64,000 nt of DNA from Candidatus Gastranaerophilales bacterium (GCA_944323985.1 CALUUP010000004.1:28450-92449); one strand, 5' to 3'; counted from the stretch's first letter, positions 8,407 through 17,891 are shown. Made by a program: numbers and translations. The notes: generated from the letters alone by a model not told the origin.

Positions 8407-9876
8407 TTAAATTTTTCCTATAAATTTAATATTTGCACTACTTACAAGCTCTTCATAAGCTAAAACATTTATATTTGGAATAAATTCTGATAATATAACA
8501 AAAAACATATGTCTAATATCAACAGGAACTACTATAGTCGGTTGTATTATTTTTTTTGTTTTTATATATTTTAAAATTTTTGAAGCAATTTCCTCTACTT
8601 CAGAAGCTTCGATTCTTACAATCATTTCACTTTCATCTTCTTTGAAAAAGGAATAAACTTTATCTAGAATAGAATCACTTAATTCAAAAACTTTTAATTC
8701 TCCATCAGTAGCTAAATCTTTTATTATATGTTTTGATAGTGCTAATCGAACTTTATCTAACAAATCTTCTTTTGTTGGCTCATTTGCGTAGTCATTAATT
8801 TTTTCGAAAATATAAACTATATTTTTTACAGAAACATTTTCTCTTATAAGACAGGTTAATAAATATTTCAAATCAGATGCTGTTATAAAATCAGGAATGA
8901 TGTTATCCACTAAAAAAGAATTTGTCTCGATAACCTTTTCAACGTACTTATTGACATCATTATAATCCATAATATCAGATACTTCTTTTATAGCAACATA
9001 CTCTATAGCTTTAGCAATATATTCAGAAGCACTAAATCCAGTTGCCCAAAAGTCCTTAACTTTTTCTTTAGAAATCCATACTAGTTTTTTTCCGGTAATA
9101 CAATCTTCAATAACATAATCATTTTCTGTTATTTTGTAACCTTTTATTTCATCTTTGTAAAAGGCCATAAATTCCGGAAAAACAATAGATCTAAAAACTT
9201 CTATATCATGTATTTTTATACAAAATTCATTTTGCATAAGCTCATCACTATTATGAAAATGAATATGTGGAATCACATAACCTAATTTTTCTGCTAGATT
9301 TTGTCTAACTTTCACGGTTTCGGCTAACAAATTATCATCTGTAGCTTCCATTGAAATTACTTCTAATATTTCTTCTGATAAATTAACAACAAATTTTTCT
9401 TCTTTTAAATTTGAATACATTGCTTCAGGAGAAATTTCATTTATCAACTGTTGTTTTAATATAGATAATTGTTTTAGTTCGTCAGACATTTGATTGTTTA
9501 GTTGATTTTTCTTTTCAGGAGAAAGATTATCATTTTCTAATTGAGATTTGATTTTTTTTATTCTTTCTTTTTGATTAGAAATTTTTAATTGAATTTCTTT
9601 ACAAGAAGCATAAGGACTAGATGGTGCTGCTAACATTTTTTCCATTCTGTATTTAAAACTGGTAATATTTACAATATCATCTAAATCAGTAGAATCTTCT
9701 TCTTGTTTTTCCTTCATAAAAATACAATTGAAATCAAAAGAAGAATCTGTTTCAACTTCATGCATAGTATATAAATCCCAACCGGCATCTGACATTTCAT
9801 TTAGTAGGTTTTCTAGAGCCTGTTTGTCATCAGTAGGTACAGATTTTATAATATACTGCATTTTTTTGTTAAACAT
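8407..9876 (-). CDS. Soluble protein with a FlhA-like (FHIPEP) cytoplasmic domain and a DUF4177-like N-terminus
   Basis: About 489 residues, no membrane helices. Residues about 6-55 (YIIKSVPTD, then LLNEMSDAGWDLYTMHEVE) resemble a DUF4177-type domain. A charged coiled coil covers about 85-140. From about 160 to the end it follows the FlhA/InvA cytoplasmic export-gate domain: RQNLAEKLGYVIPHIHFHNS, the FCIKIHDIEVFR strand, VIPDFITASDLKYLLTCLIR, and a C-terminus (NINVLAYEELVSSANIKFIG) in the position of FlhA's VLSYNEI segment. Real FlhA has eight membrane helices before this region; here they are replaced. The preferred start (9876) has GAGG 6 bases upstream; an earlier ATG at 9888 exists. It overlaps the phosphorylase gene by 8 bases. 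It may be a substrate/chaperone-docking protein outside a flagellum; the function is unknown. Confidence 0.75.
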   Translation of the reverse strand: MFNKKMQYIIKSVPTDDKQALENLLNEMSDAGWDLYTMHEVETDSSFDFNCIFMKEKQEEDSTDLDDIVNITSFKYRMEKMLAAPSSPYASCKEIQLKISNQKERIKKIKSQLENDNLSPEKKNQLNNQMSDELKQLSILKQQLINEISPEAMYSNLKEEKFVVNLSEEILEVISMEATDDNLLAETVKVRQNLAEKLGYVIPHIHFHNSDELMQNEFCIKIHDIEVFRSIVFPEFMAFYKDEIKGYKITENDYVIEDCITGKKLVWISKEKVKDFWATGFSASEYIAKAIEYVAIKEVSDIMDYNDVNKYVEKVIETNSFLVDNIIPDFITASDLKYLLTCLIRENVSVKNIVYIFEKINDYANEPTKEDLLDKVRLALSKHIIKDLATDGELKVFELSDSILDKVYSFFKEDESEMIVRIEASEVEEIASKILKYIKTKKIIQPTIVVPVDIRHMFFVILSEFIPNINVLAYEELVSSANIKFIGKI

Positions 9877-11200
9877 CTTCTTCCTCATCTTCTGTTTTTA
9901 TAATTTTAAATATTAAATTATTATGAATTGGCTTATTATCATTAATTAAAAACGCTTCGTCACAAACTTTTTGAGCAACTCTTGTTTTATCTTCATCATT
10001 TGAATATATAGTATAAAGTATTTCTCCTTTATTTACATACTCTCCACTTTTTTTATTTAAGAATATTCCAACACTGCAGTCAATTTTATCATTAGAATTT
10101 TCTCTGCTTGCGCCTAATATTTTTGAAGCTTTTGCAATATTAAAGGCGTTAATTTTTTGAACATAACCGCTTTTTTTTGATTCACATTCTATTTTAAATT
10201 CAGGTAATTCAAATTTATCATAATTATCTACCACATCAGGATTTCCACCTTGAGCAGATATTAATTCCTTGCATTTATCAATTGCTTTTCCTGAATCAAT
10301 TAAATTATGTAAAAACATTTCAGCTTCTTTTTTATCATCATAAAGACCTAAGTTTATTAATATAATTTTAGCAATAGCAAAAGTAAGATCTGCTAAATCC
10401 CCTGATTTAATATTTCCTTTTAGAAATTCCATTGATTCAATAACTTCAATAGAGTTTCCAATTGCTCTACCCAAAGGTTCTTCCATAGAAGTAACTATAG
10501 CTAATATTTTTCTATCCAAAATTTTTCCTATATTAACCATCATTTTTGACAAACTAACAGCCTCTTCTGGAGTTTTCATAAAAGCTCCAGAACCATATTT
10601 TACATCTAAAACAATATTACTCGCTCCAGAAGCAATTTTTTTAGATAGAATTGAAGATGCAATTAAAGAAATATTATCAGTAGTAGTTGTTAAATTTCTC
10701 AATGCTTGTAATTTTTTATCTGCAGGTGCTAAATTTTCATTTTGAGATGCAATTACAGCATTATGTTCTTTTACCATAGATATTATGTTCTCAATTGTTA
10801 AAACAGAATCAAATCCAGGAATAGATTCTAATTTATCAACGGTTCCGGCAGCGTGCCCAATACCTCTGTCTGAAATTTTTGCTATTGGTATTCCTGCAGC
10901 AGCAAGTAAAGGTATTAATGTTATTGTAACTTTATCACCAACACCACCTGTAGAATGTTTATCTACAATAGAATCTTTTAATTCTTCAAAATCAATGACT
11001 TTACCCGAAAAAGCCAAAGCTTCTGTTAAATAAGCAGTTTCTAATTCTGTTAATCCATTAAATGTTACAGCCATTAGCCAGGCTGACATTTGTGAATCAG
11101 CAATAATACCATTTACAAAAGAATTTATTAAATAATTAATTTCTTCTTTTGTGTGCGTTTTACCTTTTTTCTTTTTTTCTATTATATCAATAATTTTCAT
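9869..11200 (-). CDS. pdp: Pyrimidine-nucleoside phosphorylase (thymidine phosphorylase family)
   Basis: 443 residues, standard length. It cleaves thymidine, uridine or deoxyuridine with phosphate to the base and (deoxy)ribose-1-phosphate in cytosolic nucleoside salvage. The signature KHSTGGVGDKVTITLIPLLA (about residues 81-100) binds phosphate, and SDRGIGHAAGTVDKLESI follows, both diagnostic. The C-terminal alpha/beta domain (about 340-435) closes over the substrate. The start overlaps the last base of the ompH stop codon (TAATG), so translation is coupled. The 3' end is followed directly by the FlhA-like gene. Whether it prefers thymidine (deoA) or all pyrimidines (pdp) is not clear; length and context favour pdp. 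Confidence 0.9.
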   Translation of the reverse strand: MKIIDIIEKKKKGKTHTKEEINYLINSFVNGIIADSQMSAWLMAVTFNGLTELETAYLTEALAFSGKVIDFEELKDSIVDKHSTGGVGDKVTITLIPLLAAAGIPIAKISDRGIGHAAGTVDKLESIPGFDSVLTIENIISMVKEHNAVIASQNENLAPADKKLQALRNLTTTTDNISLIASSILSKKIASGASNIVLDVKYGSGAFMKTPEEAVSLSKMMVNIGKILDRKILAIVTSMEEPLGRAIGNSIEVIESMEFLKGNIKSGDLADLTFAIAKIILINLGLYDDKKEAEMFLHNLIDSGKAIDKCKELISAQGGNPDVVDNYDKFELPEFKIECESKKSGYVQKINAFNIAKASKILGASRENSNDKIDCSVGIFLNKKSGEYVNKGEILYTIYSNDEDKTRVAQKVCDEAFLINDNKPIHNNLIFKIIKTEDEEEDV

Positions 11201-11649
11201 TATTTTTTAGCGCCTTTAAGCTTAGAAATAACACTGTCTGTTATATCTACACCTCCAACAAAAACACCTCTTACATCCATAACAGCATCTAATTTTTGTT
11301 CTACCATAACAGCTTTTGCGGCATCTTTTATTTTTGTATAAACTTCTTGTTCTCTTTTATTTTTTAAAGCAACATAAGCAGCTTCTTTTGTTTTAAACTC
11401 TTGAGCGACTTTTTCTTCAAAAGTTTGTTTTTTTAACGGAGTATCTAAAGATTTATATTCCTTTTCTTTGTCAACTAAAAATTGTTGCATTTCTAAACCT
11501 TTAGCATCAACTTCTTTTGTAACTTGTTTTGCATAATCATAATTATCAATAACTTTAGCGTAATCAATATACCCAACACCTCCGGCAAAAGATAATCCGG
11601 TAGTTATCAACAATGATAAAGCAATAAGTCCTAATTTAAAATTTTTCAT
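11200..11649 (-). CDS. OmpH/Skp-family periplasmic chaperone
   Basis: 149 residues with a clear signal peptide (LGLIALSLLITTGLSFAGG). The mature part starts with the VGYIDYAKVIDNYDYAK segment typical of OmpH (compare IAYVDxxxVFxxY) and continues as a Lys/Glu-rich coiled-coil arm (about residues 45-105), ending in a short beta/alpha body. Skp trimers hold unfolded outer membrane proteins in their arms on the way to BamA. Its position just downstream of bamA, 40 bases away on the same strand, matches the common bamA-skp arrangement. The ribosome binding site (GGAGG) is strong. Confidence 0.87.
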   Translation of the reverse strand: MKNFKLGLIALSLLITTGLSFAGGVGYIDYAKVIDNYDYAKQVTKEVDAKGLEMQQFLVDKEKEYKSLDTPLKKQTFEEKVAQEFKTKEAAYVALKNKREQEVYTKIKDAAKAVMVEQKLDAVMDVRGVFVGGVDITDSVISKLKGAKK

Positions 11650-11689
11650 AATAAACCTCCTGATATCTATTTAACTATTATACACTATT

Positions 11690-13594
11690 TTAATACATCA
11701 TGTCACCAACACCAAAAGTGAAGTAACCGTTAGGTGATCCATTTGGTCCCGGATTTGTAAGAGGGAAACCATAGTCTATTGATAAAGGTCCAATTCCAGG
11801 CATATTGATTTTTAAACCTATACCCGCTGTGATAGCTTGAATTGGTCTATCATAAATTACACTTGATATGGTTGGATCAAATACTTTACCGGCATCAACC
11901 CAGAATGTTAATCTTAAATTCTGTAAGAAATTTACTTTTAGTCTATCAACAAAAGGTATTGGAGTTGCAAGTTCCGCAGAACCCATAATAAAAGCTGTAC
12001 CTGTACCTACACCGTTGACTTTATAACCTCTTATAGTGTATGGACCTCCTAAACGATAAGCCATAACTTCCGGCATATCATCACCATGAACTTTTATACC
12101 ACCTCTTCCAGTAAATGTTAATGATGATTTTTTAGCTATAGGAATATATTTTTTAGCCATACCTGTCAAACGCCCGTTTGTCTTTCCAAAACCATCTAAG
12201 CCGAAAGCTTCTTCATAACGTACGGATGCTAAAACACCATTTCTAGGATTTACAGAAGAATCTCTTGAGTCATAAGCAAGTCCCGGTGCTAATCTTAAGA
12301 AGAATCCTCCTTCTAATTGTTTAGCTCTTTCTGCGATATCTAAACCGTGATTTTTGTATAATTGAGCTATGTTGGCAGCATCTCCTTCACTTAGATGTAT
12401 ATATTCCACTCCTGAAGTAAATGTTGTTGACATATTTCTGTTAAATTTAAGTCTGTGAGCTACTGTTCCTTCTATTCCAATTCTTCTTTCTATTGCTAAT
12501 GGAACTTGATAGCTACCTAAATCTCTGAAATAAATTTTGCTCATCAAAGAGTTGTCGGCATTTAAGAAATGTGGCTCAAAGAAACTTAATTCTGCCTGAT
12601 AATTCATGTGACTTTTGATGGAAGAGTCACTCATTAAAATACCGGAACCAACCATGCCTGTTAAAGAAACTCTTTGGTTCATTCCTCTAAAATTGTTATC
12701 AGAAATACCAACAGAACCAAAAGCCCCTGTTGCAGAATCTAAGCCGCCACCTATAGAAACGGATGCCGTTCTTTGTTCTTTTAGTTCAATAGTGACATCA
12801 AATTTATCAGGATCTTCTTCTGATACTTCAATAGTTCTATTAACATCTTTAAATGCTTGGGTAGAATATAATCTAACTAAATCTTGTTTAACTTGATTTT
12901 CATTATAAACAGAACCAGGTTCTGTCATTATATTTCTTTCAATGATATACTCTTTAGTTTTTTCATTTCCAGTAATCATTATTTTGTTAATTTTACCTTC
13001 GGTAATACTCAAATTTAATGTTCCGTCAGGATCATCATAAATAGAGTCTATTTTGGAAAGAATATAACCTTTTGAATAATAACATTGATTAATTTGTTCC
13101 ATTGCTTGATTAATAGCTGTTATATTTTGGGGTTTTCCTTTTAAAGGCAATAAATACTGCATAATTTCATCACTTGAAACTACAGTATTACCTTCTATTG
13201 TAAAATCAGTAACAGGAATGTTTTCTTCAACAATTATTTTTAAAGAAATTGTACCATTAGAATTCTTTATAGGGATAGCTTTCATTCTTTCTGTAAAATA
13301 TCCCATTCTGTAGATAGTTTTTAAATCTTGTTGCATAACATCTTTATCATATAAACTTCCTTTTTGTAAAGTTAGCTTAGATAAAATGTATTCTGGTCTT
13401 ATAATATTAGACCCCAATATTTCAATGTCATTTATGTAGGCAGTATTACTATCATAGGTTGATTCTTCAATATAATCAAGTTCATTCTCATCAGGAATTT
13501 CTTCAGCACAAACAGAATTGGAATAAAGCCCTAAACTCCCTATTACAATTAAAAAAACTATTAAATTTTTATATAAAAACGATAGATTTTTCAA
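11690..13594 (-). CDS. bamA: Outer membrane protein assembly factor BamA (Omp85), three-POTRA type
   Basis: 634 residues. Signal peptide (LIVFLIVIGSLGLYSNSVCA), then three POTRA domains, beginning about residues 50 (INDIEILGSNIIRPEYIL), 125 (VTDFTIEGNTVVSSDEIM) and 200 (INKIMITGNEKTKEYIIE), then the 16-strand barrel from about 275. The lid-loop signature TIRGY(K) is present near residue 525. Proteobacterial BamA has five POTRAs and about 800 residues; three is the cyanobacterial pattern, which supports the lineage call. The start codon is TTG with GGAG 7 bases upstream. It ends in MMY, where many barrels end in Phe. It heads the bamA-ompH-pdp-FlhA-like unit. Confidence 0.93.
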   Translation of the reverse strand: MKNLSFLYKNLIVFLIVIGSLGLYSNSVCAEEIPDENELDYIEESTYDSNTAYINDIEILGSNIIRPEYILSKLTLQKGSLYDKDVMQQDLKTIYRMGYFTERMKAIPIKNSNGTISLKIIVEENIPVTDFTIEGNTVVSSDEIMQYLLPLKGKPQNITAINQAMEQINQCYYSKGYILSKIDSIYDDPDGTLNLSITEGKINKIMITGNEKTKEYIIERNIMTEPGSVYNENQVKQDLVRLYSTQAFKDVNRTIEVSEEDPDKFDVTIELKEQRTASVSIGGGLDSATGAFGSVGISDNNFRGMNQRVSLTGMVGSGILMSDSSIKSHMNYQAELSFFEPHFLNADNSLMSKIYFRDLGSYQVPLAIERRIGIEGTVAHRLKFNRNMSTTFTSGVEYIHLSEGDAANIAQLYKNHGLDIAERAKQLEGGFFLRLAPGLAYDSRDSSVNPRNGVLASVRYEEAFGLDGFGKTNGRLTGMAKKYIPIAKKSSLTFTGRGGIKVHGDDMPEVMAYRLGGPYTIRGYKVNGVGTGTAFIMGSAELATPIPFVDRLKVNFLQNLRLTFWVDAGKVFDPTISSVIYDRPIQAITAGIGLKINMPGIGPLSIDYGFPLTNPGPNGSPNGYFTFGVGDMMY

Positions 13595-13700
13595 CTATCT
13601 ACTCCACAGCACTGTCTACAATATAATATCATAAATATATAATTTTTAAAAATTAAGCAATTTTTTTTTACAAAAATACTTTATAAATGTAGAGGATAAT

Positions 13701-14219
13701 ATGACAGACGAAATAAGTTTTTTTGTAAAAAATGAAGCTTCTTACTCTATACCAGATAAAAATTTCGGGGATTATTTAGGTAGAGGAGTAAAAATACAAA
13801 AATCTTCTGGAATCTATGAAGGCATGTTTGCAGTAAAATTCAACAAAGAATCAGAAGGTGTTTTTGCTGAATTAAAATATACGACTCCTAAATTTTTTAA
13901 AGATTTTGCTTTTGAATCACGTTCTCGTTTACAATACGAGTCTACAGGAAGTTCTTTTAATACAAGATTGGCTGCTAAATATTCTAAAAATATTAATTCT
14001 AAATTCAATATATATGAAATTGCTGGTTCTACATTAAAAATACCTTTTAAGGCTGATAAAAAAAATACACTTTCTTCTATCACTGGAATTGGATACAATA
14101 TTAATTCAAATACTAATATTTATGCCGAAGGTGAATTTAGTAAAACTTATAACCTTAAAACGAATGAATGGGGGGATTTTTCTCCTGCTGTATATTTAGG
14201 AATTAAGTATACTTTTTAA
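13701..14219 (+). CDS. Small beta-strand-rich, outer-membrane-barrel-like protein
   Basis: 172 residues, no recognised family. The sequence alternates short strands with polar turns (for example GVFAELKYTTPKFF, FESRSRLQYESTGSS, TNIYAEGEFSKTYN) and ends IKYTF, a C-terminal aromatic signature of outer membrane beta-barrels. About eight strands can be drawn. No signal peptide is present at the chosen ATG (GAGG 6 bases upstream), and no better upstream start is seen because the region before it is A/T-rich non-coding DNA. It may be a truncated barrel that lost its 5' end, or a protein that only mimics the pattern. It diverges from bamA. Confidence 0.6.
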   Translation: MTDEISFFVKNEASYSIPDKNFGDYLGRGVKIQKSSGIYEGMFAVKFNKESEGVFAELKYTTPKFFKDFAFESRSRLQYESTGSSFNTRLAAKYSKNINSKFNIYEIAGSTLKIPFKADKKNTLSSITGIGYNINSNTNIYAEGEFSKTYNLKTNEWGDFSPAVYLGIKYTF

Positions 14220-14312
14220 ATTTTCTTTAAAATTATTAGCTAGTTAGCTGATAGACACTTTAACTAGGATAGTGTAAAAGAGAAATAGGTGATAAATAAA
14301 AGGTTTAAAGAT

Positions 14313-14543
14313 ATGGAAATTTTTACAACTAGAGAAAAAGAAGTTTTATATTTGTTATTGTTAGGCTTAAATAATAGAGAAATTTCTAAAAAACTGGTTA
14401 TTTCAAATCATACAACGAAAGCGCATGTTGCTTCAATTTATAAGAAATTAGGTGCAACTAATCGTGTTCAGGCAGCTATTAAAAGTATTAAATTAGGTGC
14501 AGATGTATACTTTAATTTGTATGCTAACAGTAATGCCTCTTAG
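14313..14543 (+). CDS. Stand-alone LuxR-type (GerE) HTH regulator
   Basis: 76 residues consisting almost entirely of a LuxR/GerE four-helix DNA-binding domain: FTTREKEVLYLLLLGLNNRE, ISKKLVISNHTTKAHVASIY and KKLGATNRVQAAI are all diagnostic. No receiver or ligand domain precedes it, so activity must be set by expression, by pairing with another protein, or by constitutive binding. The ATG at 14313 has AAAAGG 9 bases upstream; a GTG at 14289 would add eight residues. It is convergent with the large gene to its right. Targets are unknown. Confidence 0.87.
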   Translation: MEIFTTREKEVLYLLLLGLNNREISKKLVISNHTTKAHVASIYKKLGATNRVQAAIKSIKLGADVYFNLYANSNAS

Positions 14544-14548
14544 TTGAA

Positions 14549-16723
14549 TTACATTCCATCAAAATTTCCTGCTAAAACCCTCAGTGCTTGATTTTCTGCT
14601 CTTTGAGCTCTATCTAAAGCTGACTGTAGGCCTGAATTATCAAAAGTTTTTTCTATATTTGCAGCTTGCTGAGAAGGTATATATTTTCTTTGCTTTTCAA
14701 CATCTTTAGTACTTGGTGGAATTGTACATTTAGAAGATGGAATATAAGTATAGTTATCTACATTATTTTTATTTATAGGATGTTTTATTATATTATTAGA
14801 AGACGGAATATATGTATAATTGTCTATTTTATTTTTTTTATTATCATTTTGAATAATATTATTAGAAGATGGAATATAAGTATAATTATCACCTTCATTG
14901 TTTACAATATTTTCAATCTTAACAGAGTTTAAATCTTGAATATCGTGATTTAAACCTTTTAGAGAAATTTGATTTTGATTTGTTTTATTTAAATGTTGAT
15001 TTTGAATTATTTGTTTAGTTTTAGCGGCATTATATAACCTATCATTTAAATCTTTTTTTAAATATTGTTTTTGCTCATTTAAAGCCGCTTTATGTTCATC
15101 TTGTTTTTCAGCATCATAAGATTTTCCAAAAATACTTGATGTAATTTTAGTCAACGTAGCACCTAATACACCCATTGATATAGCTCCCCAAACTCCAAAT
15201 CTTAAAGGTACACCTACTATATTTCTTAACATATTAGGAACTTTTCTTACTAAATTTACAAAGATATTTTTATTTTGATAAGGCTTAAAAGTGCCTAAAT
15301 CTAGAGTTAGTACTCCAATAATTTTTCTTAAACTTTTTGTAAAAATATTTTGTTTTTCTACAACTAATTTTTGTTTAACAAAATTTTTAGCAATATCATA
15401 TTCAGCTTTCGTTGTAAATTTGCCAATTTTTACATTATTATTAAATTCGTTTAAAGCTTCTCTATATTTTTCTACATCAGATTTACTCATGCCTGCATAT
15501 TTAATACCGCCTATTGCATGCATCATTTTTAAAGCTATAGGGAAAGTAAATACCCAAGAAATATTATCGACTAATCCATTTGCAAAAGTTCCTACTTTTT
15601 GGTCATTTTCAGCTTTTTTAGTATTAACAAATACTTCAGCCAATATTGGTGCAATAAAAACTAAAGCGCCTAATTTTCCATTGCCAAAAGTAAGTCCTCT
15701 GTGAATCACTTGAAGAGTTTTTGATAATGCTCTACCTGTAGCAGTCTTAGCTCCGCCTCCTTTTGTTATGCTATAAAGTTGATTATAAACTTCATCGCAA
15801 CCTTTTGTTCTTTCAAACAGTTTAGTTAATGGTCCTAAGTAACTATAATGACCAGCACCCATTTTGACTTTACCTTTTACTTTTTCACAAGCTTTCATGA
15901 CATCGTCAATATATTTGCCGGTCATATCTTCTTTTATTAATTTTAATTTTGTAGAATCAAGTCCCATAGCTTTTAAGATTTCTGTTTTTGTAGCAGAAAG
16001 AGATTCGGCCGTATTCATAGCTAAAATTTTATTTATTTCAGCTTGAGGTTTTCCAAGACGATGTAATAAAATTTGATTTACTGCTTTTTCTTGTGGAATT
16101 TTAGAAATATTATCTACACTAAAAATTTTTTTGAGCATTTTCTTTTCAGCTTTTGTAATTCCTACATTTTTTAATTCTAAAGCACTATTATCACTAAGTT
16201 TTAGATTGTCTACAATTTTAATAAACTCTTGAACAACTTCCTGTTTTTGATTAAACATTTGAGTTTTAACCATTTGCCATTCTGGCTGTGTCGGAGTATT
16301 TTTCATAGCACGTAAAATCGCACTATTATTAACAGCTTTTTCTCCTAAATTTCCAACTTTTTTAAAACCACTTAAAACTTTTTGAACAGGTTTATTTTGA
16401 ATAAATCTTGATTCTTGTATATTATCACCTAATTTTGCAGCTTTCCCTACAAGACTTTTTTCATATTCTCCACTACAAGCTTTAGAATAACCATCCAACA
16501 AAGCACTTATACCTAACCAAGTTCCTAGAACTGTAAGAGGATATTCCTTAAAAGGTTTTACAGTCATTTGATAAATCGGATTATTATCTAAAGCTTCCTG
16601 AGCTGATTGTTTATTATCAGGAACATAATAATAGTTAGGTATACGAACAGGATTAGCTTGAGGTTGATTTCCCTGTTGCATTAAAATAGGATATTTATCA
16701 AAATTTTGATTAATTTGTGTCAC
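14549..16723 (-). CDS. Large lineage-specific membrane-associated protein with TYIPSS repeats
   Basis: About 724 residues; not a family I recognise. The start is uncertain: a GTG at 16723 with AAGG 9 bases upstream is favoured over a TTG at 16741. Several hydrophobic segments are visible: near residue 60 (PLTVLGTWLGISALL), near 365 (LGALVFIAPILAEVFV), near 395 (ISWVFTFPIALKMMHAIGG) and near 525 (FGVWGAISMGVLGATL). The C-terminal 170 residues are polar, Asn/Lys-rich and carry three copies of NYTYIPSS spaced exactly 22 residues apart plus a degenerate fourth (RKYIPSQ). No signal peptide. It lies alone between a LuxR-type gene and a radical SAM gene. Confidence 0.7.
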   Translation of the reverse strand: MTQINQNFDKYPILMQQGNQPQANPVRIPNYYYVPDNKQSAQEALDNNPIYQMTVKPFKEYPLTVLGTWLGISALLDGYSKACSGEYEKSLVGKAAKLGDNIQESRFIQNKPVQKVLSGFKKVGNLGEKAVNNSAILRAMKNTPTQPEWQMVKTQMFNQKQEVVQEFIKIVDNLKLSDNSALELKNVGITKAEKKMLKKIFSVDNISKIPQEKAVNQILLHRLGKPQAEINKILAMNTAESLSATKTEILKAMGLDSTKLKLIKEDMTGKYIDDVMKACEKVKGKVKMGAGHYSYLGPLTKLFERTKGCDEVYNQLYSITKGGGAKTATGRALSKTLQVIHRGLTFGNGKLGALVFIAPILAEVFVNTKKAENDQKVGTFANGLVDNISWVFTFPIALKMMHAIGGIKYAGMSKSDVEKYREALNEFNNNVKIGKFTTKAEYDIAKNFVKQKLVVEKQNIFTKSLRKIIGVLTLDLGTFKPYQNKNIFVNLVRKVPNMLRNIVGVPLRFGVWGAISMGVLGATLTKITSSIFGKSYDAEKQDEHKAALNEQKQYLKKDLNDRLYNAAKTKQIIQNQHLNKTNQNQISLKGLNHDIQDLNSVKIENIVNNEGDNYTYIPSSNNIIQNDNKKNKIDNYTYIPSSNNIIKHPINKNNVDNYTYIPSSKCTIPPSTKDVEKQRKYIPSQQAANIEKTFDNSGLQSALDRAQRAENQALRVLAGNFDGM
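14729..14890 (-). repeat. Three in-frame 66-bp repeats encoding NYTYIPSS
   Basis: The block GAAGA(T/C)GG recurs at 14733, 14799 and 14865, a period of exactly 66 bases, and the surrounding 25-30 bases are nearly the same in each copy, while the intervening bases differ. Each copy encodes (D)NYTYIPSS. Conserved motif with divergent linkers suggests selection on the motif rather than recent tandem duplication. Confidence 0.85.
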
Positions 16724-16820
16724 AATTATAAACCTTTTCAAACCTAACTACTTATATAAAGTCAAATTATGAAAAAAAATTGCCTTCATTCACAAATTCA
16801 CTATAAAAATCTTAATATTC

Positions 16821-17888
16821 TTAAATTTTAGGTTCCAATTCACAACAGAGTTGACAAGCTCCAAATGTTCCACCGGATGCTTTTAAATTTTTTCTAAAAC
16901 AACAATAATGTGGAGAATTAAATAATTCTCTTAACGATTTCTCTTTTACATTACCTATTTTTTGAGAAAGACAAGGATAAACAAAACCTTCCGGATTAAT
17001 CATCATATTATTATATGGATATGTACAAGGTTTATAAATCTGGTTTACTGGAATATCTTCAGGTAATTGAAAAAATTTTTCAATAGCTTCGAGTGGATCT
17101 TTAGAATATTCAAACTTAGGAGAAAATCTTAATTTAGTTTTCCCTTTTATACTTTCAATTTCTTTATATACTTCTTTAAAATGCTCAATATCAAAATATA
17201 ATTTTATCGGATAATTTTCATTAAATTCTGGAATAAAGTTTTCTTGCAAAATCGAATTTTGTTTCCAATGATTATTTCTTAAAAATGATATTGATAAAAA
17301 TTCAAATCCCATTTTTTCGCATAATTTATAAAGTTTTGGTAAATCATCTAAATTATTTTCTAATACGATAGTTTTAATATCTATCATTTGATTTTTTCTT
17401 TGAGATTTTAAATTTTCCAGATTAGAAATAATTTTATCGAAAATTCCATCTTTTGCTCTATTTATATTATGAGTTTCTCCATATCCATCAAGGGATACAG
17501 ATAACAAAAGTAATTTATATTTTATAAAAGCCTTAATTATTTCATCATTAATTAATATTCCATTTGATACAACATGAGTTTTATTAAAAACTTTTTTAGA
17601 AGTATAAGCAAAAATATCTATAAAATCTTTTCTTAAAAGAGGTTCTCCACCAACTAAAGTAACTATTGAATAAAAAGGAATTTGTTTAATAACATTTTTC
17701 CAATCTTCCAAGGTTAATTCTTGTTTATTCCTTTCTTTACCCACATAACAATAAGGACAAGCTAAATTACAACGATAAGTAAGTTCTAAAAAATACCGAA
17801 ATGGTATTTTTGCTCTCCCATATTTATCATTATAAGAAAAAGATGTATATACATTTCTTGCTAAATCAAACAAAGATGAATAATTCAT
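16821..17888 (-). CDS. Radical SAM protein with SPASM-type C-terminal cysteines
   Basis: 355 residues. The radical SAM cluster motif CxxxCxxC is at Cys40, Cys44 and Cys47 (TYRCNLACPYCYVG), with the SAM-binding GGEPLL segment around residue 80. The C-terminus has a SPASM/twitch-like set of cysteines (KPCTYPYNN, VYPCLSQKIGN, HYCCFRK, ACQLCCELEP) that should bind one or two auxiliary Fe-S clusters. Such enzymes modify peptides (RiPP maturation), activate sulfatases, or act on small molecules. No precursor peptide or transporter adjoins it, so the substrate is unknown. The start has no good ribosome binding site and lies just downstream of a terminator-like hairpin and a possible 23-residue leader ORF. 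Confidence 0.85.
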   Translation of the reverse strand: MNYSSLFDLARNVYTSFSYNDKYGRAKIPFRYFLELTYRCNLACPYCYVGKERNKQELTLEDWKNVIKQIPFYSIVTLVGGEPLLRKDFIDIFAYTSKKVFNKTHVVSNGILINDEIIKAFIKYKLLLLSVSLDGYGETHNINRAKDGIFDKIISNLENLKSQRKNQMIDIKTIVLENNLDDLPKLYKLCEKMGFEFLSISFLRNNHWKQNSILQENFIPEFNENYPIKLYFDIEHFKEVYKEIESIKGKTKLRFSPKFEYSKDPLEAIEKFFQLPEDIPVNQIYKPCTYPYNNMMINPEGFVYPCLSQKIGNVKEKSLRELFNSPHYCCFRKNLKASGGTFGACQLCCELEPKI

Positions 17889-17891
17889 ACA

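Noticed and set aside
8407..9876. Reading the FlhA-like gene as proof of a flagellum
   Set aside because: The membrane part is absent and no other flagellar gene is in the window, so only the domain relationship is claimed.
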